Assembly: GCF_030123065.1 (NCBI RefSeq)
Contig: NZ_CP126093.1
Coordinates: 2,484,001-2,548,000 of the forward strand
Length of the DNA stretch: 64,000 nucleotides
Source of the DNA: Neobacillus sp. DY30
GTDB taxonomy: Bacteria > Bacillota > Bacilli > Bacillales > Cytobacillaceae
Reading direction: 5' to 3'
Both the position numbers and the translations under genes were made by a program. The notes below the pieces were generated by a model that saw nothing but the letters and a program-made list of their open reading frames with translations, searched no databases and was not told where the DNA came from. Shown here one piece after another: positions 18,398 through 26,564 of this stretch (position 1 is its first letter; each line of letters begins with the position of its first letter).

Positions 18398-18495
18398 TGT
18401 GGTTTCAATTTTTATTGAATATTTAGAAAAGATTACAAAGTTACGGTTCTTTCAAGTAAAATATAATGTAAATCTAAAAAGAAAGGTGAGATATT

Positions 18496-19311
18496 GTGCT
18501 TCATGAAAAAATAGAAATAACACATGAACAGGATACTGCAACTTTGTACACATACATACTAGATAATTCTCCAGATATAGATGCAAACCGTAAACGTCCA
18601 ATGATTGTAATTTGTCCAGGAGGAGGGTATCGATTTACATCAGATCGAGAGGCGGAACCAGTGGCTATCCGCTTAAATGGTATGGGATTTCATACCTGTA
18701 TCTTAAGATACAGTGTAAAACCTTCTGTATTTCCTACTGCACTATGTCAATTGGCGAAGGCTGTATGTAAGGTACGAGACCATGCAGAAGAGTGGAATGT
18801 AGATACTAATAAAATAATTGTTCTGGGCTTTTCAGCTGGAGGTCATTTGGCAGCAAGTCTTGGTGTTTTCTGGGACAAGGAGTTTTTAACCAACAAGCTT
18901 GAACTCTCAAAAGAACAAATTACTCCAAACGGTTTAGTCCTTTGCTATCCAGTCATAACATCAGGGCAAAATGCACATCGTGGTAGTTTTGAAGCTTTAT
19001 TAGGGGAAAAGTGTAAAGATGACGAATATCTTAACTTGGTATCTTTGGAGAAACAGGTTACGGCTAATACCCCTCCAACTTTCTTATGGCATACTTTTAC
19101 GGATATAGCCGTTCCTGTTGAAAATAGCTTTACGTTTGCAGAGGCACTTTTAAATAATAAAGTTTCTTTGGAAATGCACATTTATCCGAATGGAGTCCAT
19201 GGATTATCCCTTGGAACGGAAGAAACGAAAAGAGTAGATAACGAAATGCACATTCAGCCAGAAGTTGTCAATTGGATTGAAATGGCTGGCCGATGGATAA
19301 AAGGACTTTGA
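18496..19311 (+). CDS. alpha/beta hydrolase, possible kynurenine formamidase
   Basis: 271 residues from GTG 18496 behind AAAGGTGAG. It has the BD-FAE/COG0657-like hydrolase features: an oxyanion region CPGGGYRFTSDREAEP, the nucleophile elbow GFSAGGHLAAS and a C-terminal His in YPNGVHGLSLG. Relatives are acetyl-xylan or feruloyl esterases. The animal kynurenine formamidases belong to the same superfamily, with HGG and GxSAGGH motifs. Since kynB is absent from the operon and this gene follows kynA by 151 bases, a formamidase role is possible but unproven; it has its own upstream region and is not clearly in the operon. Confidence 0.75.
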   Translation: MLHEKIEITHEQDTATLYTYILDNSPDIDANRKRPMIVICPGGGYRFTSDREAEPVAIRLNGMGFHTCILRYSVKPSVFPTALCQLAKAVCKVRDHAEEWNVDTNKIIVLGFSAGGHLAASLGVFWDKEFLTNKLELSKEQITPNGLVLCYPVITSGQNAHRGSFEALLGEKCKDDEYLNLVSLEKQVTANTPPTFLWHTFTDIAVPVENSFTFAEALLNNKVSLEMHIYPNGVHGLSLGTEETKRVDNEMHIQPEVVNWIEMAGRWIKGL

Positions 19312-19327
19312 AAATTTTCGTTTTCGG

Positions 19328-19621
19328 TTATTTTTTGCTTAACAGAAAAATACTTCCTGCTAAAGTAATCACCGAGAGATACTTACTCGCTAGAATCAGA
19401 TAACTAATTGTTTGCGACTCCAAATGAACACTAGGATGTTTAATCAATGTATAAACGATCAGAATCCCAAAAAACAGGATAGTATAGGCATGTTTATAGG
19501 ACGTGCTAATAATTAAGAATCTTTTATTGTCTTCTTTTTTATTGATAAGAAATATGATCTGATAGGATAAGACTAACAATAATAGATACGTTAATAGGAT
19601 GATACCCTGCTCAATGGTCAA
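19328..19621 (-). CDS. small membrane protein of unknown function
   Basis: 97 residues with about three hydrophobic segments (residues 5-25, 45-62 and 73-93). The TTG start has AAGGAGG eight bases upstream, so translation is well supported. It lies convergent to the hydrolase gene and upstream of no other gene on its strand. No family recognised. Confidence 0.6.
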   Translation of the reverse strand: MTIEQGIILLTYLLLLVLSYQIIFLINKKEDNKRFLIISTSYKHAYTILFFGILIVYTLIKHPSVHLESQTISYLILASKYLSVITLAGSIFLLSKK

Positions 19622-19663
19622 TGGAGATCCTCCTTAACTTTTTTTGCTATAAAAAATATAGTT

Positions 19664-19710
19664 GAAAAAGCTAACAAAATGGTTATTTAGTCCATTTTGT
19701 TAGCTTTTTC
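19664..19710 (-). terminator. strong terminator of khtTU
   Basis: A perfect 19-bp inverted repeat with a nine-base loop. On the minus strand it follows khtU and is trailed by an A/T-rich tract with a T6 run. Confidence 0.85.
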
Positions 19711-19715
19711 ACATT

Positions 19716-20987
19716 TTAAAGTCCAGGACTATCCTCTTTTTCATTTGGATGTGCGGGAATAGAAATTTTCTTTTTTGCTGATTTCCCTTTTTCCCATTTG
19801 AAAATCTTATTGAAAAATAGATAGATATTTTTGGATTCTTTCGTTAACAGCGGCCCAATAATAGCCAATATCAATACATATACAGCCGTAAAAGGTTTTA
19901 GGATTGGAAGTAATCCTCCTGCAAGTCCTAAATTAGCAACAATAATCGAAAATTCACCTCTTGAAACGATAGTTAATCCGATATTAGAGGATGCTTTATG
20001 AGACAAACCAGCTTTTCTCCCGGAAATCATTCCAGCAACAAAGTTACTAATGATGGTTAGGATTACTGCACCGACAGCAAGCCAAACCGCTCCTCCTAAA
20101 CTGAAGGGGTCAATGCTTAATCCGAAGCTAAAGAAAAAGATCGCTCCAAAGAAGTCTCTAAAAGGGATGACTAGATGCTCTATGCGTTCACGATGTTCCG
20201 TTTCAGAGAAAACTAAACCTAATAATAATGCGCCAATGGCCTCGGCAACATGTAGTTTTTCTGAAAATCCAGCGATAAAAAATAAAGAAGCAAAAATGAC
20301 GAGGATAAATATTTCATTAGATTTAATGTTTAGTAGTTTATTGAGAATAGGTGCCCCTTTTCGAGCAATTACAAAAAAGAGAATCATATATCCAAGTGAA
20401 ATCAGAACGGATAGGATTGTTCCGCCAATAGTAGTCGAGCCGCCTAGCAATAGTCCAGACATTACCGAAAGGAATAAAGCAAGGAATATATCGTCGAACA
20501 AAATAATCCCTAAGATTAATTCTGTTTCCGAATTGGCAGTTCTTTTTAAATCGACGAGAACTTTTGCGACAATCGCACTAGAGGATACACTTAGGAGACC
20601 TGCAATGATTAAGGTTTCCATAATAGGAAAGCCAGTAGCAAAGCCATAAGCTAGACCTAAAGTAAAATTAAGTGCTACATAAATGGAACCGCCTACCACA
20701 ATTGACCGTCCGGATCGAACTAATTTTCCCACTGAAAATTCAAGACCTAAATAAAATAGTAAAAATAAAACGCCGATTCGACCGAAAAACTCTATAATTT
20801 CTGAGCTTTTAATGAAGGTAAGATCAATAATACCGATTTGAGGAGCATGCGGACCTACAGCCATCCCTAAGAGGATAAGAAACGGGATGATTGAGAATTT
20901 CAATTTTCCTGCTAATACTGCAGTAAACGCAACTAAGACTAATGCGGTACCGACTTCAAAAACTAAATGATTCGTCACAAGTATCAC
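19716..20987 (-). CDS. khtU: K+/H+ antiporter membrane subunit (CPA2 family)
   Basis: 423 residues with about 12 membrane helices, a monovalent cation:proton antiporter of the KefB/YhaU type. Family signs are LFYLGLEFSV in helix 3, the polar GLLSVSSSAIVAKVL segment, and LGLVFSETEHRE. There is no C-terminal RCK domain; the regulatory TrkA-C protein is encoded by the upstream gene, as in Bacillus khtTU. The start overlaps the khtT stop by four bases (ATGA). KhtU exports K+, especially at alkaline pH or under methylglyoxal stress in B. subtilis. Confidence 0.88.
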   Translation of the reverse strand: MILVTNHLVFEVGTALVLVAFTAVLAGKLKFSIIPFLILLGMAVGPHAPQIGIIDLTFIKSSEIIEFFGRIGVLFLLFYLGLEFSVGKLVRSGRSIVVGGSIYVALNFTLGLAYGFATGFPIMETLIIAGLLSVSSSAIVAKVLVDLKRTANSETELILGIILFDDIFLALFLSVMSGLLLGGSTTIGGTILSVLISLGYMILFFVIARKGAPILNKLLNIKSNEIFILVIFASLFFIAGFSEKLHVAEAIGALLLGLVFSETEHRERIEHLVIPFRDFFGAIFFFSFGLSIDPFSLGGAVWLAVGAVILTIISNFVAGMISGRKAGLSHKASSNIGLTIVSRGEFSIIVANLGLAGGLLPILKPFTAVYVLILAIIGPLLTKESKNIYLFFNKIFKWEKGKSAKKKISIPAHPNEKEDSPGL

Positions 20988-21484
20988 CCGTCCCTTCTTG
21001 AGAGTACTTCTTTAACGATCCTTTTTACTTGGTTGCGTTCCCCAGACACGATCACTGTATCGCCCTCTTCTAAAAGAGTTTCAGGACCCGGAGTATGAAT
21101 TTTTTTATGATTCTGACGTTTAATAATGGCAATAATATTTACTTCATAAGATTGACGGATATTTAGCTGTCCAATGGTTTGATTAACAGCTGCTGCTTTA
21201 GGTTCGACGTTAAACCATTCAATCACTAAATCATCAAATGCCATTTCTATCGTTTCTAATGCTTTTGGCGCGTATGTCATTCCACCAATTATGGCTGCAA
21301 TTTGTCTTGCTTCCTGATCATTGAAGGTAGTACTAGCGATTGCTTCCTCGTAATCCTCCTGATCAAAATGATAAATGTCTCTTCTACCATCATCGTGAAT
21401 GATAATCACAAGCTTATCCTTATTATTTGTAATTGCCTCAAATTTCTTCCCAATGCCAGGGAGCTCGATTTCGCGAATGTTCAT
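20984..21484 (-). CDS. khtT: regulatory subunit of the K+/H+ antiporter (TrkA-C domain)
   Basis: 166 residues from ATG 21484 behind GAGGAGGAAG; the longer frame has ten extra codons without support. The sequence starts MNIREIELPGIGKKFE, close to B. subtilis KhtT, which I recall as MNIKENDLPGIGKKFE. The C-terminal half is a TrkA-C/RCK_C ligand-binding domain ending in LEEGDTVIVSGE. It should gate KhtU in response to nucleotide (c-di-AMP in B. subtilis). The small third gene khtS of B. subtilis is not present. Confidence 0.9.
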   Translation of the reverse strand: MNIREIELPGIGKKFEAITNNKDKLVIIIHDDGRRDIYHFDQEDYEEAIASTTFNDQEARQIAAIIGGMTYAPKALETIEMAFDDLVIEWFNVEPKAAAVNQTIGQLNIRQSYEVNIIAIIKRQNHKKIHTPGPETLLEEGDTVIVSGERNQVKRIVKEVLSRRDG

Positions 21485-21531
21485 TATTGCTTCCTCCTCA
21501 AATAATTTGTACATGGATAAGAGTGTTCTGC

Positions 21532-22092
21532 CTATAAGTTGACATCAATTTCAGTCCTAATTTTTTCATCTTTTGAAATTCCAAGATATTTTAGTGTTTC
21601 GGAAGGGGTTGAATGGTTGAAATGCTTCTGCAGAATGGAAATGGCAATTCCACGTTTATAGGCATGATATCCAAAGGTTTTACGCATGGAATTCGTCCCA
21701 ATTTTACCTTGTATTCCAATGGCTTCTGCTGCCTGATGTATAATTCGGTAGGCTTGCTGGCGAGTAATCGGTTTTTCAGTTTTAGTAGACTTGAACAAGT
21801 AATTTGCAACGTTTAAATGTTCATTTTGGATATAGTGAAGAATGGCTTGCTTGACTTTAGAATTCAAATAAATTTCCTTCATCGTTTCATGATGTGGATA
21901 GGAATAAAAATTCTTAATACAGTCATCTTTTTCTAATACATCGCCAACCTTGATATCCAGCATTTCAGTAATTTTCAATCCCGTGTTAATGCCAAAAACA
22001 AACAGGAGATAATCTCGCTCTGAATGCTTTTTTAAATACTTTTTAATTGAATTAATCTGCTTGATGTCCCTTAGAGCTTCAACATACTCCAT
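21532..22092 (-). CDS. small tyrosine recombinase/integrase-like protein
   Basis: 186 residues, corresponding to the catalytic domain of phage-type integrases without an N-terminal arm- or core-binding domain. Box I reads FGINTGLKITEMLDIKVGD, where the invariant catalytic Arg is replaced by Lys. Box II reads NSMRKTFGYHAYKRG, with Asn where the His of HxxR is normal but the Arg kept. FNHSTPSETLKYLGI retains the third His and the nucleophile Tyr. Activity is therefore uncertain; related short Bacillus integrases keep these residues. ATG has GAAGGAG upstream, and a promoter covered by a 13-bp inverted repeat precedes it. It lies just upstream of khtT on the same strand. Confidence 0.8.
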   Translation of the reverse strand: MEYVEALRDIKQINSIKKYLKKHSERDYLLFVFGINTGLKITEMLDIKVGDVLEKDDCIKNFYSYPHHETMKEIYLNSKVKQAILHYIQNEHLNVANYLFKSTKTEKPITRQQAYRIIHQAAEAIGIQGKIGTNSMRKTFGYHAYKRGIAISILQKHFNHSTPSETLKYLGISKDEKIRTEIDVNL

Positions 22093-22110
22093 AAAAAATC
22101 TCCTTCATCC

Positions 22111-22154
22111 ATGTTACATAATATTATTGTATCATGGTATTATGTAACATTCAA
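22111..22154 (-). promoter_or_regulatory. recombinase-gene promoter covered by a 13-bp inverted repeat
   Basis: ATGTTACATAATA (22111-22123) and its perfect complement TATTATGTAACAT (22138-22150) flank 14 bases. On the minus strand TTGAAT (22149-22154), 17 bases, TACAAT (22126-22131) form a sigma-A promoter, so the arms cover the spacer and the start point. It reads as a repressor operator or a recombinase recognition site. Confidence 0.65.
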
Positions 22155-22289
22155 ATTTTATGCATAACTATACAAATATCCCTTTTAAATCAGTATTAAA
22201 ATGATAATTTAAATTCATTATTTGTTTATCGCAAGGTTTTATTACTTTATAATTAAATACAAGATAGTTTAACGAATGGAGATTATACA

Positions 22290-23252
22290 ATGAAGCCAAA
22301 AGTAATTGTTTATAAAAAAGCGGATACGAGAATTTTGGATTATATTGCAGACAGTTGTGAGATTATTTATTTTGAGGAACTGGATTCAGAAATCTATCCT
22401 GTATTTCTTGAAGAATTAAAGAATGCCCATGGTTTATTGGGCTCGGGGCTAAAAGTAGACAAAGAGTTATTGAATCACGCACCACAATTGAAAATAGTCT
22501 CCAATATATCTGTCGGTTACGACAATCTGGATATGGCCGCTTTAACTAAGAGGGGAATCATGGCGACTAATACCCCAGATGTTCTAAATGACACGGTAGC
22601 AGATACCATTATGGGATTAATTCTTTCTGCTGCTAGAAGAATTCCAGAATTAGATCAATGGGTTAAATCGGGTCAATGGAAATCAGGTCTTGAAGAGAAG
22701 TGGTTTGGGGTCGATGTGCATCATAAAGTGCTGGGGATTATTGGAATGGGCGGTATTGGGTCCGCTGTGGCAAAAAGAGCACATTTTGGATTCGATATGG
22801 AGATTTTATATCATAATCGTTCCCGTAACGAAGATGCTGAAGAAAAATATGGTGCTACATACTGTACAATGGAGGAATTGCTAAAGAAGTCTGATTTTGT
22901 CTGCTTGATGACACCTTTAACTCCAGAGACCGTAAATTTGATTGGGAAAAAAGAATTCGAGTTTATGAAAGAGTCGGCGATTTTCATAAATGCTTCAAGA
23001 GGGAGAACTGTGGATGAAGAAGCGATGATTCAAGCATTACAAAAGGGGCATATACATGGTGCAGGATTAGATGTATTCGTTCAAGAGCCCGTGAGTAAAG
23101 ATAACCCGCTTCTATCGATGAAGAATGTTGTTACGCTTCCACATATTGGCTCGGCCACCTATGAAACTCGATTAAAAATGGCCATGACAGCGGCAGAAAA
23201 TTTAGTGACCGGGTTACAAGGAGAAATACCGCCAAACTTAATAAGAAAATAG
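22290..23252 (+). CDS. 2-hydroxyacid dehydrogenase (glyoxylate/gluconate reductase type)
   Basis: 320 residues, D-isomer-specific 2-hydroxyacid dehydrogenase. The Rossmann motif is VLGIIGMGGIGSAVAKR; catalytic Arg lies in INASRGRTVDEEA, Glu in the AGLDVFVQEPVS segment, and His in LPHIGSATYETR. It resembles GhrB/YvcT enzymes, which reduce glyoxylate, hydroxypyruvate or 2-ketogluconate with NAD(P)H. The ATG follows GGAG. The gene is monocistronic, with a TATAAT-like -10 at about 22240 and a terminator at its end. Confidence 0.87.
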   Translation: MKPKVIVYKKADTRILDYIADSCEIIYFEELDSEIYPVFLEELKNAHGLLGSGLKVDKELLNHAPQLKIVSNISVGYDNLDMAALTKRGIMATNTPDVLNDTVADTIMGLILSAARRIPELDQWVKSGQWKSGLEEKWFGVDVHHKVLGIIGMGGIGSAVAKRAHFGFDMEILYHNRSRNEDAEEKYGATYCTMEELLKKSDFVCLMTPLTPETVNLIGKKEFEFMKESAIFINASRGRTVDEEAMIQALQKGHIHGAGLDVFVQEPVSKDNPLLSMKNVVTLPHIGSATYETRLKMAMTAAENLVTGLQGEIPPNLIRK

Positions 23253-23259
23253 GGAAGTA

Positions 23260-23292
23260 AACCTCGCCTATTTTAAGGCGAGGTTGTTTTAT
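23260..23292. terminator. bidirectional terminator
   Basis: ACCTCGCCT / AGGCGAGGT with a short loop and a T-rich tail. The stop codon of the leftward esterase lies inside the hairpin, so both converging genes may use it. Confidence 0.8.
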
Positions 23293-24058
23293 TTGTCGTT
23301 TTAAAAACATTACTTGAAAGTTTATGAATAAATAAGCTGCAATGTTGAGCAATTAACTCTTTATCATTGTCCATGCTAGCAACATGATAAGAATTATATA
23401 ATGGAACCACCTCTTTTATTTCTGATTGAATGGAAGACAAAATATAATCTGTGTTTTCAGGCGGTACGACGTGGTCTTCTTCTGAACGAAAAGCAAGAAC
23501 GGGGCAAGTAACATCTGGAAGCTTATCCCTCGTTTCTGCCATTAAAGCAAATAACTGGTGCATGGAACGTACTGGTGCTTTTGTATACGTGATTTCATGA
23601 ACATTTTTTGCTTTTATATCGGGTTCTCCTTCATGAACAAAACGGGGGATGTGTTTATTTTTATACCATTCCATTGGAGGTATGGAGTTGATTGCCGGAT
23701 TGATTAACATGATTCCTTTAATATTCTTATACTTTTGAGATAGATTTAGTGTTAGAGTACCACCCATAGACTGTCCTATGACGAAGATGTCACGGCAATG
23801 TTGTTTTAGAAAATTGTAACCTTCTTCAATACTTTTAATCCATTCGTGATAACTGCACCTTTCAAGATCCTCATAATGTGTACCATGCCCACTCAATCTA
23901 ACTCCGAAGACTGTGAATCCTTCAGATGCAAGGTATTCGCCTAAATAACTAACACTCTGTGGTGTTCCTACAAAACCATGTGAAATTAAAATTCCAATTT
24001 CATTTCCTTTAAAGAAAAACGGGTCAGCTCCTTGTAACACGGGGTATTGTTCAATCAT
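23273..24058 (-). CDS. carboxylesterase/monoacylglycerol lipase-like hydrolase
   Basis: 261 residues, alpha/beta-hydrolase fold related to Est30 and bacterial monoacylglycerol lipases. The oxyanion segment is ISHGFVGTPQS, the nucleophile elbow IGQSMGGTL, the acid Asp lies in RSEEDHVVPP and the catalytic His in LYNSYHVASMD. The ATG follows AAGGAAGGAG. No pathway partner is adjacent. Likely cytoplasmic, as no signal peptide is seen. Confidence 0.85.
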   Translation of the reverse strand: MIEQYPVLQGADPFFFKGNEIGILISHGFVGTPQSVSYLGEYLASEGFTVFGVRLSGHGTHYEDLERCSYHEWIKSIEEGYNFLKQHCRDIFVIGQSMGGTLTLNLSQKYKNIKGIMLINPAINSIPPMEWYKNKHIPRFVHEGEPDIKAKNVHEITYTKAPVRSMHQLFALMAETRDKLPDVTCPVLAFRSEEDHVVPPENTDYILSSIQSEIKEVVPLYNSYHVASMDNDKELIAQHCSLFIHKLSSNVFKTTNKTTSP

Positions 24059-24100
24059 TTGTTAAACTCCTTCCTTTATCATTAGTAGAAGATAGTATGA

Positions 24101-24131
24101 AAAAAACACCTCCTGGTTATTGAGAGGTGCC
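24101..24131 (-). terminator. hairpin with T run on the minus strand
   Basis: CACCTC / GAGGTG around an 11-base loop; on the minus strand TTTTTT follows. It lies in the leader side of the esterase gene and could act as an attenuator for it. Confidence 0.45.
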
Positions 24132-24238
24132 TTTTGCTGTCAAATCGGCAAATTATTATTATGTACCTTTAAGATATACCTATAATTCCGATGTGTCAAG
24201 TTGGTTTTAATTATAAAGTCGAAAAATTTAAAAAAGTC

Positions 24239-24267
24239 TTGACAATATCCAGGTTACAAAGTATATT
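24239..24267 (+). promoter_or_regulatory. strong sigma-A promoter
   Basis: TTGACA (24239-24244), 17 bases, TATATT (24262-24267). It faces the FbpA-like gene. No convincing Fur box (two 7-base arms) overlaps it. Confidence 0.75.
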
Positions 24268-24273
24268 TTAGAC

Positions 24274-24405
24274 TATAGTTTCAATCCCGAGTAAACAAGT
24301 AGGTAATATATGAAAAGAAAAGGAATAGTTTAATAGTAAGCCTATTGGTCAACCAATGGCCCCTCTTAATTTTGCTTATTGTGCAATATAGAGGAGCTTT
24401 TTTTT
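24274..24405 (+). ncRNA. leader RNA or separate small RNA ending in a terminator
   Basis: A transcript from the promoter above would be about 130 nt and ends in a two-part hairpin (GCCCCTCT with AGAGGAGC, one mismatch; inner TTGC/GCAA) followed by eight Ts at 24398-24405. A second small palindrome, ATTGGT-CA-ACCAAT, precedes it. Either the terminator attenuates the FbpA-like gene or the unit is an independent small RNA. The C-rich stretch before the stem is notable. Confidence 0.5.
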
Positions 24406-24442
24406 ATTCCTTTTTACTGCAAATTATAAAGGAGAGTTGAAA

Positions 24443-24649
24443 GTGGGAAAAATTCTTCGACAAGCTGTGGAACATCGACGTTTAGAATTAATGAACAAAC
24501 TTATTGCCTTTGGTGTTTATAAAAAAGATGAACAACATTTATTCGAGCTATCTCTAACAGACCTAGAAAACGAATTTAAGAAATTTATTTGGGATCAACA
24601 TCCTCATAGTGAACTAGAATCCTTACATTGGGTGAAAAAAACAACTTAA
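24443..24649 (+). CDS. FbpA-like small basic protein
   Basis: 68 residues from GTG 24443, eight bases after AAAGGAG; the TTG at 24437 is too close to that site. The core RRLELMNKLIAFGVYKKDEQ followed by LFELSLTDLENEF fits the pattern I know for the Fur-regulated basic protein A family (PF13076). In B. subtilis FbpA is a small helper in the iron-sparing response together with the small RNA FsrA. Here no Fur box is visible. The gene lies behind a promoter-leader-terminator unit, which may control it. Confidence 0.65.
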   Translation: MGKILRQAVEHRRLELMNKLIAFGVYKKDEQHLFELSLTDLENEFKKFIWDQHPHSELESLHWVKKTT

Positions 24650-24664
24650 GTTGAGCTTTCGACT

Positions 24665-24692
24665 AGAGACCTCCTAATTTGGAGGTCTCTTA
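24665..24692 (+). terminator. terminator of the FbpA-like gene
   Basis: AGAGACCTCC / GGAGGTCTCT with a six-base loop. The T tail is weak. Confidence 0.65.
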
Positions 24693-24794
24693 TTGTAACA
24701 ATGATGAATTGCTATTTTTTAGGGAATTCTAATCCACCATTAGGCAAACACTATAATTTAAATGAATGAAGTTAATTTTTGGAGGTATATAAGT

Positions 24795-26006
24795 ATGAGT
24801 CGACTAGACAGGCTCAAAATGGGGAAAGTGGAAACAAAGCACTTCCAACAGTTTAATGAGTTATTACGATATGTGTTTCAAGTTACGAAGAAAGATTTAC
24901 AAGTGGTTGGCTGGGAAGAACGCGAAATCGCTTTAGCGAAAAAACCGGTACTTGAACAGGCAGATGTAATTGGCTGGTTTGATGGCGAGAAGCTTATCTC
25001 CCAACTGGCTGTTTACCCTTTTCAAGTAAATATTTTTGGACGGGCATTTGAAATGGGCGGGTTGACCGGAGTAGGGACCTATCCAGAATACGCGAATATG
25101 GGACTTATGTATAAATTAATGAAGCAAGCTCTTGCTGATATGCAGCAAAGAAAACAATCTATTTCCTATTTATTTCCTTATTCCATTCCATACTATCGAC
25201 GGAGAGGCTGGGAGATCATTTCGGATAAAATGACCTTTGAAGTGAGAGATGTACAGTTACCAAAAATAAAGAAAGTTCCTGGTTATGTGGAAAGGCTGCC
25301 TATTGAGCATTCGGATGTAAGAACGGTATATAAACTTTTTTCTAGTACGATGCACGCAGCGATGATACGAAATGATTTAGCATGGGATGAATATTGGCGA
25401 TGGGATGTGGATGAGTTAACGGCTGCTGTATATTATGATCACACACACCAGCCGCATGGATATCTTTTGTATTGGATTTCAGAGGATGTTCTCCATATTA
25501 AAGAAATGGTCTATATGGATCAAGAAGCACGTATAGGACTATGGAATTTCATTGGAGCACATTTTTCCATGGTGTCAAAGGTTGTAGGAAATATTTTCAT
25601 GAATGAACCATTAGCCTTTTGGCTCGAAGACAGCGATATCAAAGAAACGATTTCTCCTTATTTTATGGCACGAATTGTAGATATCAAACAGTTTATAGAG
25701 CAGTATCCATTTATAGGAACAGGAATAGAAAAGACCATAACCTTTAAGCTTGAAGATCCGATGCTGGAATGGAATCAAGGGACCTTTACGTTATTTGTTA
25801 CTAGAGATGGTCAGGGTAAACTTATTGAAAGTGAGACTACACCTGCTCTTTCACTTAATATACAAACACTTACAACAATGTTACTAAGTTATAAAAGACC
25901 ATCTTACTTGGCAGCTATTTCCCTGATAAAGGGGGATGAACAGGCTATAGAGGCATTAGAGAATATTATTGGGAGACAGACTCCCTATTTTTCAGACTAC
26001 TACTAA
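24795..26006 (+). CDS. Eis-like GNAT acetyltransferase with SCP2-type C-terminus
   Basis: 403 residues from ATG 24795 behind GGAGGT. The N-terminal GNAT domain has the acyl-CoA loop GGLTGVGTYPEYANMGLMYKL, where V.T.PEY...GL is the Eis pattern, followed by a second GNAT-like half and a C-terminal sterol-carrier-like domain. Eis enzymes acetylate lysines or aminoglycosides at several positions; the physiological substrate here is unknown. The stop is followed in the same frame by a decayed PLP-enzyme remnant. Confidence 0.82.
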   Translation: MSRLDRLKMGKVETKHFQQFNELLRYVFQVTKKDLQVVGWEEREIALAKKPVLEQADVIGWFDGEKLISQLAVYPFQVNIFGRAFEMGGLTGVGTYPEYANMGLMYKLMKQALADMQQRKQSISYLFPYSIPYYRRRGWEIISDKMTFEVRDVQLPKIKKVPGYVERLPIEHSDVRTVYKLFSSTMHAAMIRNDLAWDEYWRWDVDELTAAVYYDHTHQPHGYLLYWISEDVLHIKEMVYMDQEARIGLWNFIGAHFSMVSKVVGNIFMNEPLAFWLEDSDIKETISPYFMARIVDIKQFIEQYPFIGTGIEKTITFKLEDPMLEWNQGTFTLFVTRDGQGKLIESETTPALSLNIQTLTTMLLSYKRPSYLAAISLIKGDEQAIEALENIIGRQTPYFSDYY

Positions 26007-26009
26007 GCA

Positions 26010-26306
26010 GAGGAAAACGATTATCATGTAGGAAAAAGCCATTTGTCTGGATACAGCGGATTGATGAGCTTCGAGTTAAAGGAAGCTCATTTTTATCATG
26101 TGAAAATAGGAATTAACAAGTTGAGGTTATTTAAGATAGGTGTTTCCTGGGGCTCTTTCGAAAGTCTAATATTATCTCCTAAACTAGGGAATAATGAAGG
26201 GAAATTGCTAAAAGAACATATTAGTCCAGGAACAATACGCCTTGCAGTCGGGCTGGAAAATGCTGATGCATTAATTGAAGACTTAAATCAAGCATTAAGT
26301 GAATAA
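26010..26306 (+). pseudogene. C-terminal remnant of a Cys/Met-metabolism PLP enzyme
   Basis: The frame following the acetyltransferase stop encodes about 98 residues. They match the last third of cystathionine gamma-synthase / methionine gamma-lyase type enzymes: SGYSGLMSFEL, LFKIGVSWGSFESLI, and PGTIRLAVGLENADALIEDL at the very end. The PLP-lysine region and the whole N-terminal two thirds are missing, and there is no ribosome site or good start. The 5' part was probably lost by deletion, with the acetyltransferase now ending at the break. Confidence 0.75.
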
Positions 26307-26322
26307 GAAAAAGGTGATAGTA

Positions 26323-26496
26323 ATGAAGGATAATGAAAAAGAACCTCAATTTCAAAGCGGAGAGAATGTTAAAAAGTCTTTAAAAGGATTATATGGACTA
26401 GACCCGGAAATGAGTTTGCTTTCAGTCAACTTTGCTACAACTGAAAACGCATATTTAAATGAACATTATCAAGAGGATTCTAAAGATAGTGAATAA
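26323..26496 (+). CDS. hypothetical small acidic protein
   Basis: 57 residues from ATG 26323 after AAAAAGGTGAT. Highly charged and acidic with no membrane segment or motif; SLKGLYGLDPEMSLLSVNF in the middle is the only non-polar part. It follows the PLP remnant by 16 bases and ends in a terminator. Function unknown. Confidence 0.5.
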   Translation: MKDNEKEPQFQSGENVKKSLKGLYGLDPEMSLLSVNFATTENAYLNEHYQEDSKDSE

Positions 26497-26514
26497 CATA
26501 GCATTCCAGTAAAA

Positions 26515-26546
26515 ATGGCTGAATATCTTCAGCCATCTTTCTTTTT
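26515..26546 (+). terminator. intrinsic terminator
   Basis: ATGGCTGA / TCAGCCAT with a six-base loop and CTTTCTTTTT tail. Confidence 0.75.
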
Positions 26547-26564
26547 AAGGATAAATTTATACGA

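Noticed and set aside
20050..20649. 199-codon plus-strand frame inside khtU
   Set aside because: Antisense shadow of a clear antiporter gene; Lys/Ser-rich composition and no ribosome site.
24140..24267. Fur box for the FbpA-like gene
   Set aside because: The best A/T-rich match near 24155 fits only about 9 of 14 positions and lies 80 bases upstream of the -35.
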